Source: Spinellus fusiger (lineage: Eukaryota > Mucoromycota > Mucoromycetes > Mucorales > Phycomycetaceae). Taken from it: a stretch of DNA of 64,000 nt. The notes beneath the pieces were generated by a model. The model was not told the DNA's origin and did not search any database. It saw nothing but the letters and a program-made list of their open reading frames with translations. Position numbers and translations under genes: made by a program. Positions 20,938 to 33,600 of this stretch are shown one piece after another. The stretch lies in assembly GCA_025094145.1 (NCBI GenBank), contig JALLLS010000002.1, forward strand, positions 620,001-684,000, written 5' to 3'. Each line of letters opens with the position of its first letter. Within the stretch, counting starts at the first letter, position 1.

Positions 20938-23900
20938 CTATGATGATTCTTTGGAGGGTGAGACATGAGAGGGTGCTTGGGACACTTTTTCAAATAAATC
21001 AATCTGTTTAGACCCGTGGACATAATGGATGTCCTTCTCTATCAAAGCAGTGGTAGTGTTTAAAGATAGAGTTCTATCACATCCTTCAGTAGCATCTGTC
21101 ATGGTGGCATCTCCATCTCCATCTTCCTGTCTTTCTTTCTCTCCTTCATCTTCCTCTTCTACTTCTTCCTCTTCACTGGCACTGTAATCCATAGGAGTAT
21201 CCACTCGAATATCCTCCTCCATAGCCTCTGGATCACTTGCTGGTATATCTTTGAATACTATATCTACATGTATTGGAAAGTCCTCTATTCCTTGCATAAG
21301 AGTATCATCCTCTTCCTCTTGTTCTTCTTTGACTTGTTCTTCTATTGTAATACTCTGTTGTGATATCTCAAGCCTGTCTTCTCTATGTGATGTCTCAAGT
21401 ACATCACCTCTATGTAATGAATCCAAGTGCTCTTCAGGTGCTTCATTTGAATCTTCTTCTGTCTCTAGTACTGGTATAGGACTGCATCCCATCTCATCTT
21501 CTGAATACTCTGTTTCTTGATCTGAATACTCTGCTTCCTGAGTCTCTGTCGTGCTGTCTTCTGTTTCATTGGATTCTATGGTTGTTTGTTTCTGTCTATT
21601 GATGTCTGTACAGTCTTCTATCTCTTTCTCTTTTCTTTCTTCTATTTCTTTCTCCTCTTCTTTCTGTACGTGCCCTCTTTCCTCATCCTCCTCCTCTTCT
21701 TCTTCCTCTTCCTCCTCATCCTCCTCCTCCTTTTCAATGTGAGGATGAACCAAATAAAGAACAAAGGATTGAACATCCACATCACTGTCCACAGAAAGTA
21801 CATGCACTGTCTGTCTCAATAAAACCCTGTGGTGACTTCTTTCTATACTAGCCTCATCCAGCTCATCTTCCTCTCTTTCCTCCACATAGACATCTGTACA
21901 GTAGATTAGCTCTTGTTTTCTACAGTATTTTCTGTTACCATTCAAACAGATAGCCTGGATTGCACGTGCAGTAGCAATGCGCACATTCACTACTGGATCT
22001 TTTGCCAAAGGAGCTAGCCGAGGGAGAAAAAAGGCAGCAAAGATGTCTGAGAACAACCCAGTTTCCAGGAGAGCACTACAGATCTGTGCAAATCTAAACA
22101 CCATTAACTACTCTACACTACCCTTACTACTACTTACACAAGCCGAGATCTGTACATATCCGAGTGTATGAAATCCTCCAGCTTCTCCATGACATGACTC
22201 AGAAGGGCAAGAGCATAAATCCGCCTGCTTTCAGGTGTATCTCTTTCTTCATTATCATCCTGTGATAAGTTCTCTCCATTCTCATCCACTGACTGCTTCA
22301 CCATTTCAAGAATTACAGGAAACTTATATAGAATGTACAGTATGTTTAGCCCACCTTGCCTACTTACCCAGCAGTTTTTTTTTTCTTTTTTTTAAAAAAA
22401 ATATAATATAAAATAATATAAAATAAAATAAAATATAAAATCATGCTTACTGTATTAACACCTGTAGCACGCACTATCGCATACTCATCACAACACGCCC
22501 TTACCACCAAGGGCAACACATGCTCTACCACACGAGCGGCATCAAACAACATGGCAATGTCCCTCAACTGACCGGCAAGAATATCCCTTAACCGCCAATT
22601 GGTCATCACACCATCCCACACTTCTGCTAGAATAGGAATGTATTCGTTCCGTGAGCTGACGGCTAGCGTGCTCAAAAACTCGGCAAGATGCTCCAACACC
22701 CCCTGCTTCACATCATCCAAGTCCATCAAATACAAGGCAAAGATCTGCACCAAGTCGCGCTCTGTACGCTCCGAGCCAATAATGCGCGATATTTCATGCA
22801 GGGAATAAGCAAAGGTACGACGCACCTTGATCTGATAATCCTTAGACAGGCTCAGGTAGGTTTCCTTTAGGTGAGAGTCCCAATAGTCCGCACCTGCTGT
22901 TAATAATACAGCAGGGAAATTGTAAGCACATAGAATAGCTCGGTCTGTTTCCAACTTGAACATTTGGTTGGGATTGGCACCCACCCCTAAAGACAGAAAG
23001 AAGTCCAGCAGTGGTTCTGGGACATGCCCTGGCTGTCGACTTGTCTCCCATTCTTTTGGAAGGAATCGTGCGATCAGCTCTCCAATGATCTCTGCGATGG
23101 TGTTGCGTACGTTGCGAGAAGAATCGTTTCGGAAGGAATCTACGGCCTCAATCGCGACACGGGATCGAATGTCAGAGGGAAGAACGGAACATAAAAGAGG
23201 GAGAGTGAAAACACAAGAGCGTCGAACATGCCAGATGGTGTCATTGGAGAAAGTCATGTAAAGAGGAAGCTGTAGGATGATAACAACAACAACAACAACA
23301 AAGAAAATGTAAGAAGAAGTAGATGAGCGAGTGAGTCTGATAGTTTAAATAGTAAAACACCTTCTCCCTCCGTCATAGCGTTCTTACCAGTTGATCCACA
23401 GCCACTTGAACATCCACAACAGACGCTAGACTACCAATGGCTGCTGCTGCCTCTTTTCTTACATAAAACATCTGGTCGCTTGCTAATTGCTCTACAATCG
23501 GCAGACAGTGGCTCTTGCAATGCTCAGGACCAAAGATATTAGCAAGAGCAGAAATAAGCTATACAGCACACACTACATCAGTAACACGTATCACTCTCCA
23601 GCCATCCATACTCCACAAATGTCTCCTTACCGAAAGACACATCTTCTTTGCCAGATTGATTTCTCCTTGGTCAATGTCCTCTGCTAAACAACAACAACAA
23701 TAAAGAAAGAAAGAAAGAAAGAAAGAAAATGTATGAGTGACATTCTCGGCTCTCTGCACACAGTCCAGCGTCGACTCTACCTTGAGCTATAGACATTAAT
23801 CCCATCATAATGCCTTGTGATATCTCAGTCTCTAGTAAGTATTGATACAGGTCTTTGTTGGGTCCAGTCGCCATCACCAATTCAGAGGCAACATAAACAA

Positions 23901-24885
23901 TGCATTGTTGAGCAATGGAAGCAAGATTTGAGTTTTGGTCAAGTAGAAACCCAATCAATAAAGAGGTGAATGTATGGGGTGGGATGTGTGGATAAGCCGC
24001 CGCCTGTTCCTCCCTATCAGATGCAATGTCCTGCTCTTGTGCTGAATCCAACAGCACCTGTGTCCCGGCCATCCTTGGAGACAGAGGAGACATGGGTGGA
24101 GTAAGGGTGGGTTCGTCGGAAGTGGTTGTGTCGTAGAGGTGGAGGTGGGCCAAGGAGGTAGAAGGTGGAGGAGACGCTGTCCGTGTTGCTGTAGAATGAG
24201 ACGCATCAAGATGCAAGGGAGGTGCATTCTAAGCACAAAAGATATAGCCTAGGCAATAAACAAGTACAAGGGAAGGGGGAGGAGGAAAAGGAGAAGGAGG
24301 GGTCTGTTTACCTGGTAGTAATAGAGAATGATCTTATCCAGTTCACTGGCAAATGTCTCCCGTACAGTATCATCAGTATCTGTTCCTATACCAAGAGCCA
24401 TAGGAAGCACACCCTCCACTGCCTCTGTTAAGCTGATGTCAGGCAGTGCATGGGCAAGTTCCTTGGCCACAAGGAGTCTAAGCTAGAGGGTTAGAAGAGA
24501 AGGTGAACAGTCACACCTGTCCTCAGATACTTGCCTGTGAATGACAGCATCACTCTTGTTCAGTAGGTAGATACGCTCCATGGGAGAGAGTATGTCATCC
24601 ATCACCCATGCCTCTTGCTGTTCCTCCGTAGAAACATCTATCCGTCCATGAGTAGTCTATTCTAGCACTGTGAAGAGTGGTATTACCATTGGCCATGACG
24701 TGTGGGTGTGTTTCTGAGGCAGCTGTTGCAGTGGAGAGAGTAGAGGGCTCTGCTGTATCAGGAAACTCCCTCTGTGTCGGATAGGGGTTTGTATCCTGTG
24801 CATAGAGACTGCAATCCACACTCTCGGGTGGGAGGTTGTCTGCAGAGACACTACTGTTGGGTGGGTCGGGGGCTGAGTTTGGCAT
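20938..24885 (-). CDS. PPP4R1: Protein phosphatase 4 regulatory subunit 1 (HEAT-repeat), 9 exons
   Basis: Minus-strand exons 24885-24687, 24637-24535, 24477-24312, 24228-23781, 23683-23631, 23558-23388, 23269-22451, 22322-22138 and 22093-20938 join in frame to 1099 residues. HEAT repeats typical of PP4R1 are clear: IWHVRRSCVFTLPLL, ETYLSLSKDYQIKVRRTFAY SLHEI, WRLRDILAGQL and RIATARAIQAICLNG. The C-terminal ~270 residues are very acidic with poly-Glu, which is unusual and low-complexity. The protein would bind the PP4 catalytic subunit. Intron 2 has a GC donor (CACAG|GCAAGT). The N-terminus is uncertain: an ATG at 25020 opens MAGNSDMSGQH then stops, and the frame used here has no stop back to that point but lacks its own upstream ATG, so a small indel or a start at 24885 are both possible. 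Confidence 0.88.
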
Positions 24886-25020
24886 GCTCACTAACAGAGG
24901 TGGCGGTTGTTCTTCAAAGGCAGAAGAGTGGGTGGTGTCTTGTTCGTTGGGGAGTTCAAAGTCGAGGTCTACGTAAGGGTTGCTTTAGTGCTGGCCACTC
25001 ATGTCGCTATTACCCGCCAT

Positions 25021-25930
25021 AGTGTATGTAGTGGTTCTAGCGTCTTTTTATAGAATCAGCGAGAAACAAGCGTAACATTCAAAGCAGGCAGTTGGAGAGC
25101 AACACAAAACAATATAAACAATAGAGAGAGAGAGAGAAATATATAATATAGTGTAATATAGTATAGTATAATATAGTATAGTATAGTATAGTATAGTATA
25201 GTATAGTATAGTATAATATAATATAATATTAAAAAAAAAAGACGCACAACAAGTGGTGTAGTCTATAGGCACAAGTCCTTGTCGAAAGAAAATACAGTAA
25301 CGATAGACAGCAGATCACATAAATGTGACTGTCCATGAACAGCAAGAGAGGACGTCTTTTTTTATTTATTATTCTACACACCAGGAGATTATTCTGGCCT
25401 TTAATCAGTGACACAATCCCCCCTTTAAGTCCATCTCGAATTTTGCCCTTTTATGGAACTGTGTTTAAAAATCAAAGGTTTGCAAGTATCTGCAATAAAG
25501 GGCACTAGGGTTATCAACAAGACCACTAGAGAGATAAATGTATAGATATTGGGTCTCTAGCAGGGACTACAAAATAGAGTATTAGTACAAAGGCTAGTCT
25601 AGGGAAATCAAAGAGGGTACATGAACAGGAACACAACACACGATTTGATCACAACGGGTAACTAGGCAACTGTTCTTTAAGCAACTCTTTTCTTTCTAAA
25701 TGTTGTTGTAGTCTGCATTACTTTGGTAGTTCTGATTAAGCAAATGACTTGTGAAAATTCGATTTATTCTTTTCTGCTCAGATATTAATACCTGCCAACC
25801 ACAATGTCTGTTGTTCTTTATAACTTCCATCCTCTTTAACTTGTCTGCCTTTGTCTGGCATATAAACCAACAGTTGTGATCTGGTGAGTGTTTGTGTATG
25901 TTTATTATGTCTGACATGTTAGTCAGTTTC
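25021..25930. other. Intergenic region with (ATAGT)n microsatellite
   Basis: Upstream region of PPP4R1. A run of ATAGT/ATAAT pentamers fills about 25140-25226. The open frames across it (repeated ILYYT) are artefacts. No gene or RNA was recognised. Confidence 0.5.
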
Positions 25931-26544
25931 TATTGTATATTCTTTTATTTTAATAAGCCCAGTGAATCCGCTACAAAGACAAAGGCAAGAAGAAGGTGCC
26001 AGTGCAAGGGTAATACGACACACGCCTAGAGTACGTTGATACATCTCGAACTAATTATTTTTACTATTATTCTATTATTAAAAAGGGGTATTGGCACCTA
26101 AAATGATTGGAGTACGATCCTACCAAACTGCCAGTTGTTTCTTATGGCACAAGAATAAAGGTAAAAGATGTTATCAAGTTTAAAGGTCATCGTGTTGGTT
26201 TGACGAGAATTTTATATCAATCATTGAAAAAAAGAGACAAAAAGATGGAGATCTTATGGTTGATGTTGATAAATTTCGAAAATCGAGAGTAAGCATGATT
26301 GACCTCTTACCCAATATGAAAAGCTCTTCTAACAGTTACTCTGTTTTATTTTGTTGTTCTCAAGATCTGATACACTTATAAAACAAATATCCTCACCGAG
26401 GTATTCATAAATTTCAACAGTATTCGTGCTTGCCAAAGTTGTGGAATTGTTTTGAACAGAGATGTGAATGCATCAAAGAACATCTATACAACTGTAGAAG
26501 AGGGATTAAAGGGTCGCCACCGACCAGTTCCATTCTGTCGATAA
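25931..26544 (+). pseudogene. Second decayed Fanzor/TnpB-like fragment, different subtype
   Basis: Frame-shifted pieces read KMIGVRSYQTASCFLWHKNK (about 26103), FKGHRVGLTRILYQSLKKRD (about 26181), VDVDKFRKSRVS (about 26260) and, after a break, ACQSCGIVLNRDVNASKNIY (26427-26486) followed by GRHRPVPFCR and a stop. CxxCG followed by NRDVNASKN is the zinc-ribbon half plus RuvC-III aspartate of TnpB/Fanzor nucleases. The sequence differs clearly from the relic at 19021, so two lineages were present. Stops and shifts exclude function. Lies directly downstream of the EF-Tu gene, tail to tail. Confidence 0.55.
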
Positions 26545-26804
26545 GAATAGATATTCTTTGATGCATTCATATCATATATCGCCACATCGAAAGTGGTTTC
26601 CTTCGGGATTCAGGTATTTACAGGTAAATTATAATAATAATCTTTATTTAAAATCTAACATGAATACATTTCACTTTTTTTGCTCCTTTTCAAATCGATG
26701 TCATTTCTTAAACAATTGTATTTCGATTATTTCTTTTTATATCCTAAAGACCTCCTGGTGTGTATAAAATATATTTCCATTTACAGCTTCTATTGAATGT
26801 CAGG

Positions 26805-28347
26805 TTACTCAATGACCTTGGTCACAACACCTGTGCCGACGGTCTTTCCACCTTCACGCACTGTGAAGCGCTGACCCTCTTCCAGGGCAATGTCGTGCAC
26901 CAATTCACACTGCATTTCAACATTGTCTCCAGGCATCACCAGCTTCTCATCAGGATCCACAGTTCCCTCAGGGTGGGTAAGGCTGACAGTCACATCTGTC
27001 GTACGAACAAACATCTGAGGGCGGTAGTTGTTCACAAAGGGTGTGTGGCGTCCTCCCTCATCCTTTGTAAGAATGTAGAGCTGGGCCATGAACTTCTTGT
27101 GGGATTTGACAGTGCCAGGAGCACACAACACCTGACCACGGCGAATCTGTTCACGCTTCACACCACGCAGCAGGGCACCCATGTTATCGCCTGCCTGTCC
27201 ACGGTCCAACTCTTTGCGGAACATTTCTACACCTGTCAGTGTGGTCTTGAGAGTGGGGCCCATGCCGACAATCTCCACCTCATTGCCCTTGAGAATAGTG
27301 CCACGCTCTACACGGCCAGTAGCCACAGTACCACGGCCAGAGATGGAGAAGACATCCTCAATGGGCATAAGGAAAGGCTTGTCCAAGTCACGGATGGGGG
27401 TGGGGATGTAGGCATCTACGGCAGCCATCAACTCTCTCACTGCCTTTTCACCAATCTCGGGGTCGCGGCTCTCGAGTGCAGCCAAGGCAGATCCCTTGAC
27501 AATGGGAGTCTCTTCACCATCGTAACCGTACTCTGTTAACAGATCACGCATCTCCATTTCTACCAATTCCAACATCTCGGCATCATCGACAGCATCGACC
27601 TTATTGATGAAAACAACGAGGCGCTGGACACCCACCTGGCGAGCCAACAGCAAGTGCTCACGGGTCTGGGGCATCTGTCCATCGGTGGCAGAAACAACGA
27701 TAATAGCACCGTCCATCTAATGTACAGAAAAAGAAAAAGGGGTCAGCCAACTGTCCTTGCAGCCTCCACTGCATAGCCCTCTACCTGAGCAGCACCAGTA
27801 ATCATGTTCTTAATGTAATCAGCGTGACCGGGACAGTCGACATGGGCGTAGTGGCGGTTGCTGGTCTCGTATTCAACATGAGCAGTGGAAATAGTAATAC
27901 CACGGGCCTTTTCTTCGGGAGCCTTGTCAATCTGGCTGTAGTCCATGAACTGAGCACCACCATCCATGGCCAATGTCTTTGTAATAGCAGCTGTCAGGGT
28001 AGTCTTGCCGTGATCGACGTGGCCAATAGTACCAATGTTGACATGAGGCTTTCCACGGCTGAACTTTCCACCAGCATCAGCAGCCATACCACGACGGCCC
28101 ATCATCATTACACGAGCAGTAGCCTGGTAGCTGTCTTTGAGAAGACCGGCTGTCTGTGGGGCACTTGTAAGTACATGCTGCGTTTCTCTTCTTTCTTCTG
28201 GACACTCACCAGCTTATTGCCGCTGGACAGGGCCAGGCGAGTAGAAGACAGAGCCCCCTTGGAGGCCATGTTTGTCACACAGCGACGGGAGGCAACACGC
28301 GTGGCAGGGAAAGCGACCTTGGTGACGGTGGTTTTCAGGGCAAACAT
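26805..28347 (-). CDS. TUF1: Mitochondrial translation elongation factor Tu, 3 exons
   Basis: Minus-strand exons 28347-28210, 28153-27785 and 27716-26805 join to 472 residues. The N-terminal ~60 residues are basic, Ser/Ala-rich and lack acidic residues, as a mitochondrial targeting peptide. The GTPase motifs are all present: GHVDHGKTT (P-loop), RGITI with the effector Thr, DCPGHADY (G3), NKVD (G4) and SAL (G5). Domains 2 and 3 follow with [23 protein letters not shown] and [18 protein letters not shown]. It delivers aminoacyl-tRNA to mitochondrial ribosomes. Codon use and GC are higher than in neighbours, as for a highly expressed gene. Confidence 0.97.
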
Positions 28348-28860
28348 TGTGCAGTAAGGTGGACCAGGGAGAAAAGAAGTGAGAAATAAACAGACAAAAT
28401 TTCACACTTCATTTTTTTAGATTTTAAACAGCGACACCCTGGTGAGGGGAGTCACAGTGGGCCTGGTGATAAGATTGAAAAAAATGAAAAATAAAAAAAT
28501 GAAAAATAAAAAAATAAAAAATAAAAGAACACTGTGGATGGCTTGCGTCATAACTGATCACGGGACAGTGCTTATCAGTGACAGTGCAGGGATGTTCTTT
28601 TTCTCTTCTTCCTTTGTTGACCTTAACTGGAAGAGTCATCCGTCAACTCAACTCAACAACTCAACTCACAAGTCAACTCACTCACAAGTCACGAGATGAT
28701 TCACTTGTCAGGCTATCTGCCTGCCTGTGTAGTGTAGTGTAGTGTAGTGTAGTGTAGTGTAGTGTGTGTTCACCTGAAGAGGCATTGGTTTTATTACTCA
28801 CGCTTTATTACTCGCCCTGTCTCTCCATTCACTGAGTCTTAATTTATGGGTACACTCTAG
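28348..28860. other. Intergenic region with short tandem repeats
   Basis: EF-Tu promoter side. It contains (AAAAATG)n near 28474-28530, an ACTCAACTCA run near 28645-28685 and (TGTAG)n at 28728-28766. No coding region was recognised. Confidence 0.5.
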
Positions 28861-29624
28861 CTATTGATGTTGGATTGTGGAAGGAGCTGTACCAAAATCC
28901 TTAGGGACTGGAATAGACGCCTCGTGACAGATGGTCTTTATGACGGCATAGTGATGAATCTGGCATAAGAAAGAAAGTCATAAGAAAGAGAGTCACAAGA
29001 AGGAAAAGGTGGGAAGAAAGAACGACTTACTGCATGAAGAGAGCAGAACCACAACTCACGACCTAATGACGATGTAAACTGGAGTTTTGCTTCTGTGTTG
29101 GGATCAACTGTTGCTGCAAGGAGAATGGGTGTGTCCAGATCATAAGAAGCTAAAGACTGGAGTTTCTCCTGCAGTGCGAGTAGACACTGAAGAGCAGCCT
29201 GTCTGTCTGTCTCCATGGGTGTCTAATGAACAGGCATAAATACAACGCTTACTACTCGTACAAAGGCGACTATTACATTACGACTGCGTTCGTCATAGTC
29301 TACTCTCCATGTGTGGAGGGGAGTGTCGTTCATGTTCTTCATCAAGAGAGAAAAGTGGTCGTGGACATGACTCAATTCGCAGCAATAAATATAAGCGCAC
29401 TGTAAGAAAAGAAAAGAGAGCCCCCTTGCTTTCTTTCTTTCTTGCTTTCTTTCTTACTTGGCTTACCGTAGATGTTTTCCTAATGTACCACACGGCATAC
29501 TTTCTGCTGCTATTGTGAGACTGTCATTTTCCATGCCACTCAACACATCAATGGACTGTTGTAGTGTAGAAATAGCCACAGACAGTAAGCAAGGAGAATA
29601 CGTAGCATGTGTTGTAAATGTCAT
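28861..29624 (-). CDS. DinB-like four-helix protein, 4 exons
   Basis: Minus-strand exons 29624-29467, 29370-29277, 29222-29031 and 28959-28861 join to 180 residues. The plan follows a small DinB/YfiT-superfamily group known from bacteria: GKHLRHVHDHFSLLM in the first half, VDYDERSRNTPMETDRQAAL, then SSLGRELWFCSLHAIHHYAVIK and DFGTAPSTIQHQ at the end. Conserved His residues (HVHDH, LHA, HH) could bind a metal as in that fold. No activity is known. All four pieces are needed to see the motif order; single frames show only parts. Family assignment rests on motif memory. Confidence 0.65.
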
Positions 29625-29639
29625 TTAAACCAACAAAAG

Positions 29640-29880
29640 TGTTGTGTGTGTGAGAGTGAGAAAAAAAAGAAGAAAAAAAAAGAAGAAAAAGAAGGGGAAG
29701 GGAAGAGAAAAAATAAATAAATAAATAAATAAATAAATATTAAATATTAAATATTAAATACTAAATACTAAATACTAAACACTAAACACTAAACACTAAA
29801 CACTAAACACTAAACACTAAATATTAAATACTAAATATTAAATATTAAATACTAAATACTAAATAATAATAAAAATACAG
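29640..29880. repeat. AT-rich 7-bp-period repeat tract
   Basis: After a purine-rich stretch (GAAAAAAAAGAAG) and (AAAT)n at 29708-29740, about twenty drifting copies of a 7-bp unit run from AAATATT through AAATACT to AAACACT and back. The variants are grouped, as if homogenised locally. It separates the DinB-like gene promoter from the next gene's 3' end. Confidence 0.85.
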
Positions 29881-30006
29881 TTTATAAAAGGGGGTTTTTT
29901 TTTCCTTTTTGTGTGGAGAAGCCTAGTTCCATGCCATTCTTATTATTGTTTTCCTCTTCTTCTTCCATCTTATCACCACAAGGAGAAGAGAGAGAGAATA
30001 GGAGAA

Positions 30007-30471
30007 TTATTTCTTAGGCATCCGTCCTTCTTCTACCATGGCCTGACGCTCTTCCTTGGATAATGTCCAAAAGGCAGTCTTTTTGATATCAAACCAGCGA
30101 CGTACCTATCACCTGTCATTTATACACATGCCCACACAACAATAGATAGCTTACAGAAGAGAAACAGTGCTCTTGTTGACCAAAATCAGCCCACAGAACA
30201 ACATACCCCGTCACGGCTAAACAAACAAGTGAGAGAAGAAAGAAGAGAAAGAAGAGAGAATAGGAGACATTGTGTGAGTTCTTTGACATCCAGGAGAGTC
30301 CCTAGCTTAGCCTTGGGACTTGCACCTACACAGCGTAAGAGCCCATGTCAACACAGTCAGCTGACGTGCACGGAGACGAGGTGCCATGGCCTCTGTACTG
30401 TGGAGTTTCTTTCTGTATTTGTCTCGAACACTCTCCTCTACTACTTGTGGGTACTCAAACTTCTGTACCAT
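30007..30471 (-). CDS. Small single-TM protein, 3 exons, family not recognised
   Basis: Minus-strand exons 30471-30330, 30216-30155 and 30105-30007 join to 100 residues: MVQKFEYPQVVEESVRDKYR, a basic stretch, one membrane helix (LTVLTWALTLSVTGYVVLWA), then RRWFDIKKTAFWTLSKEERQ and a short tail ending MPKK. Splice sites are canonical and phases match. The layout, a short basic N-terminus, one helix and a charged tail, suits a mitochondrial inner-membrane assembly or accessory factor, but that is inference from shape only. Confidence 0.65.
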
Positions 30472-30622
30472 GGCTGCTTGGTGTATAACTATTATATAAA
30501 AATAATAAAAATAATAAAAATAAAAATAATAAAAATAAAAAAGAAAGAATAGGCTTCTTTTGAGTTATATTTTATTGATGAACTGGGTTTGAAATAGCAC
30601 TTTCTTTTCTTTTTTTGGGAGA

Positions 30623-33600
30623 TTAGAGGAGAGAATACCTAGTCACAATCCACCATGTCAATTCAAATGGAGTGTATTTTAGAAAGAAAGGAGGGGGTAG
30701 AAAAGATAGGAACTTACCACTGGGCTCGACACTCCACGGCTTCTTTTCTGACTATTCTTTTTCTATCCCCTACAGACTTGCTCAGATGTTTAGTGACGTG
30801 GTTGGCATGAAGAACAAGACTCTCTCTGGCAGGACTCTGGGGGAATTGAGAAAGGCATTGGAGAGATGCCAAGCGGACAGAGAGAGGGGCCATCTCGTCA
30901 CTATTGAGGATATCTAGAATAGCATGGAGGAGGGTGCGTAGATGGGGCGCAATGGCCTCGGGGGCTTCTACAATAGAAATCTGGAAGGTAGCCAGCGTGG
31001 ATATCTTGAGAGAAGCATCCTCAAGGGAAAGTGATTGGATCAAGAGAGGAATCAACTATTACCAATAGATAGTAGTATAAGTAGCAGTAGCAGCAGCAGC
31101 AGCAGCAGCAGTACTAGTCTCACTTACAGGTGGTAATTCATTTAGAAGAATCTGCTTGGGAACATTCTTCAGCAAATACGAAAGAGCAATCAAGTAGTTA
31201 TGCTTCACCTCTAACCAATATCAGACACTTTATACGCCCCACCGTGCTTACTTACCCCTATCTGCTCCTTGGAATCCATGCACCAGCTGAGGGAGACAAT
31301 GACTAAAGAATCTCTGCTTGTAAAGAATCTACCATGCATATTTATTATCAGTAGCGGGAAGGTCTGTACACCACCTACTGTCATGGTAGCAAAAGACACT
31401 TTGTCCAATGCCAATCCATCCTCCCCCATCAGAATACCAAATCCTTGAGGGGCCTGTCCATTGTAGCTGGCATCACTGCACCACTCGATTACTTTATCGG
31501 TAAAGACATAGCCCATCGTATGGGCCTTCATCACAAGAGCCTTGGTCATCTGTAGAATGTCTATTATAAGCATCTAAAGTGTGTGTTGAGTTTTTACCCA
31601 TAGATAGATGCACATGGCATTTGGACTCTGAGGGCCCTTTTGACTGATGATGGGTTCTAACCAGCAAGAAATCTTCTCAGCGTGTATGGTCAATGTAGAG
31701 CCTAAGAGAACTCTCTTGTCAGTGGTGTTCTCTCTCTCTTTCTCTTTCTCATTGAATGTCATTGTAGACAGTTTCAACTTTACTTACTCTCTTTCCATTT
31801 GTTCATCAAGGATCCCATCATTCTCACTAATGCATTGAGCTGTGCTGTGTGGGATGTCTCCAAAGCAAGACCCACCAGCTGATCAATGAAATGCTCGACA
31901 TTGTCCAAGGGATAGACAATCTATGCTTGCATGAATGATGGACATTTCTCCACTGATCCTCTTTACCTCTTTTCGACATGTGGACAGAATGGCAGAGAAG
32001 AGTGGACTGGTTGCCTTTTGGGTATCGGGACTGGTTGCCTAATCCAAATGTCAGACCTACTCTAGACAAGAAATCGAGAGAGAAGGATTACTTTAAAAGG
32101 CGCAAAAGCATCAGAACGAGGAAGTCCAATAACAGTGAGGTTTCCATTGAAGAAGAGATCAAAGGTAAGGTCAATGTAGTTCTTCTGGGATCTAGTACAC
32201 AGCACCCATGAGGATTAGCAAGTGGGACTGGAAAGCTATCCCACTGTTTACAGATGGAATGGTACTTACACAATGTCTACTTGATGGAATGTATTGACAA
32301 GGACAAGGGATATCATCGTCACAATACTCTCAGATAGAATGGTTTGGGAGACAGTGGAATCCAGAGAAGCCTTGACAGCATCCGTGACAAGAGTGTTTAA
32401 AAAGAGATCCATGTACAGGCCAATGTCCTTGTGTCCATGAGAAGCCTTGTTTTTAATCACTTGTAGCAGTGTGGCCAGAATAGCCTGTGCGTAGTGGGTA
32501 GTCCCTGAGAGATATGGAGATATGGAGATATGGAGAGAGATCCATGCATCAATGTAAGGAACATAAAGTGTAAGTAAGAGAAGTCTGTGTGTCTAGTAGA
32601 GGCTACCTGTTTGACAGACAGAATGGAACTTTGTCATTAACATGGGTGTGGCTGCTTGAAAGAGAATAGGCTCAGAGCACAGCCTTTTAATAGCATACAG
32701 TGTCTGTGGCTGACTGATGGTTGGGTGTTCATCAGAGGTCTCTGGAAGTTGATGAATCAAAGCAGGTACCGTCAGCTCCACTAGAAAAGTGGTATTCCAT
32801 GTAGAAATAGCACACAAGGCATCCAAGGCAGCCGATCTATGCCAGATAACATCAGCCCCTCCCTCCTCCTCCTCTTTCCCTCCTCTTCTTGCTCATAATG
32901 AAGTTGTACCTACCGAAGTTCCTCATCCAATTCACTCACAAGTACTCTGTTAAAAGACTGAATGACACTTCCCATCTCGCTGGGATCCAGGTAGTGCCGA
33001 TTCAACACCATCCCCTGGAGTCCCTTGAGTCCCGTCAGACGCAGCTCACTGTATTCATTGGAGGCTAGCAAGGCAGACTCAAACATAGCAAAGAATCTGT
33101 CCTTGTAGTCATTGAGAGGAGAGACAAGGTCCTGTTCCACTGTGGTTGTTGAGCCAGGATGTTTTCTACCAAGAAGAAAAGGAGGAACTTACTTTCATCT
33201 ATATCACTGTCAGAAGAGCCATAGACCTCTCGAGTGGCTTCCAAGCACTCATTCAAGACATCCAGTATAGCCTTTTTACGTGTGGCTACCTCTGTCTCTT
33301 GATGGTAGCACACCAACATCGGCACTACAGATGCCACTGCATAATGACATGCAGGATCTAATGCCACAGTGTTAGACCCTACATCTACATCTCTACAAAT
33401 AGAAAGAAAGAACGAAAGAAATATTACCAGAAGCAGAGGCAACTGCTCTCAAGAGTCGACTGCTGGGCTTAGCATTCTTCAATTCAGGATCCTTAAGATG
33501 AGTAACACACTCCTCCACCAATGGACGCAATGCTCGTTCAGTAGGATCATCCACCGAGTTGCTCACACTGGTGGAGAGAGTAGTGATGATACTCTGGATA

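Noticed and set aside
25048..25272. ILYYT-repeat frames upstream of PPP4R1
   Set aside because: Translation of an ATAGT microsatellite.
26760..27539. Long plus-strand frame opposite EF-Tu
   Set aside because: Antisense shadow of a highly biased coding sequence, with no domain of its own.
29750..29880. Interstitial telomere repeats
   Set aside because: The 7-bp unit is AT-rich (AAACACT type), not a TTAGGG-type fungal telomere repeat.
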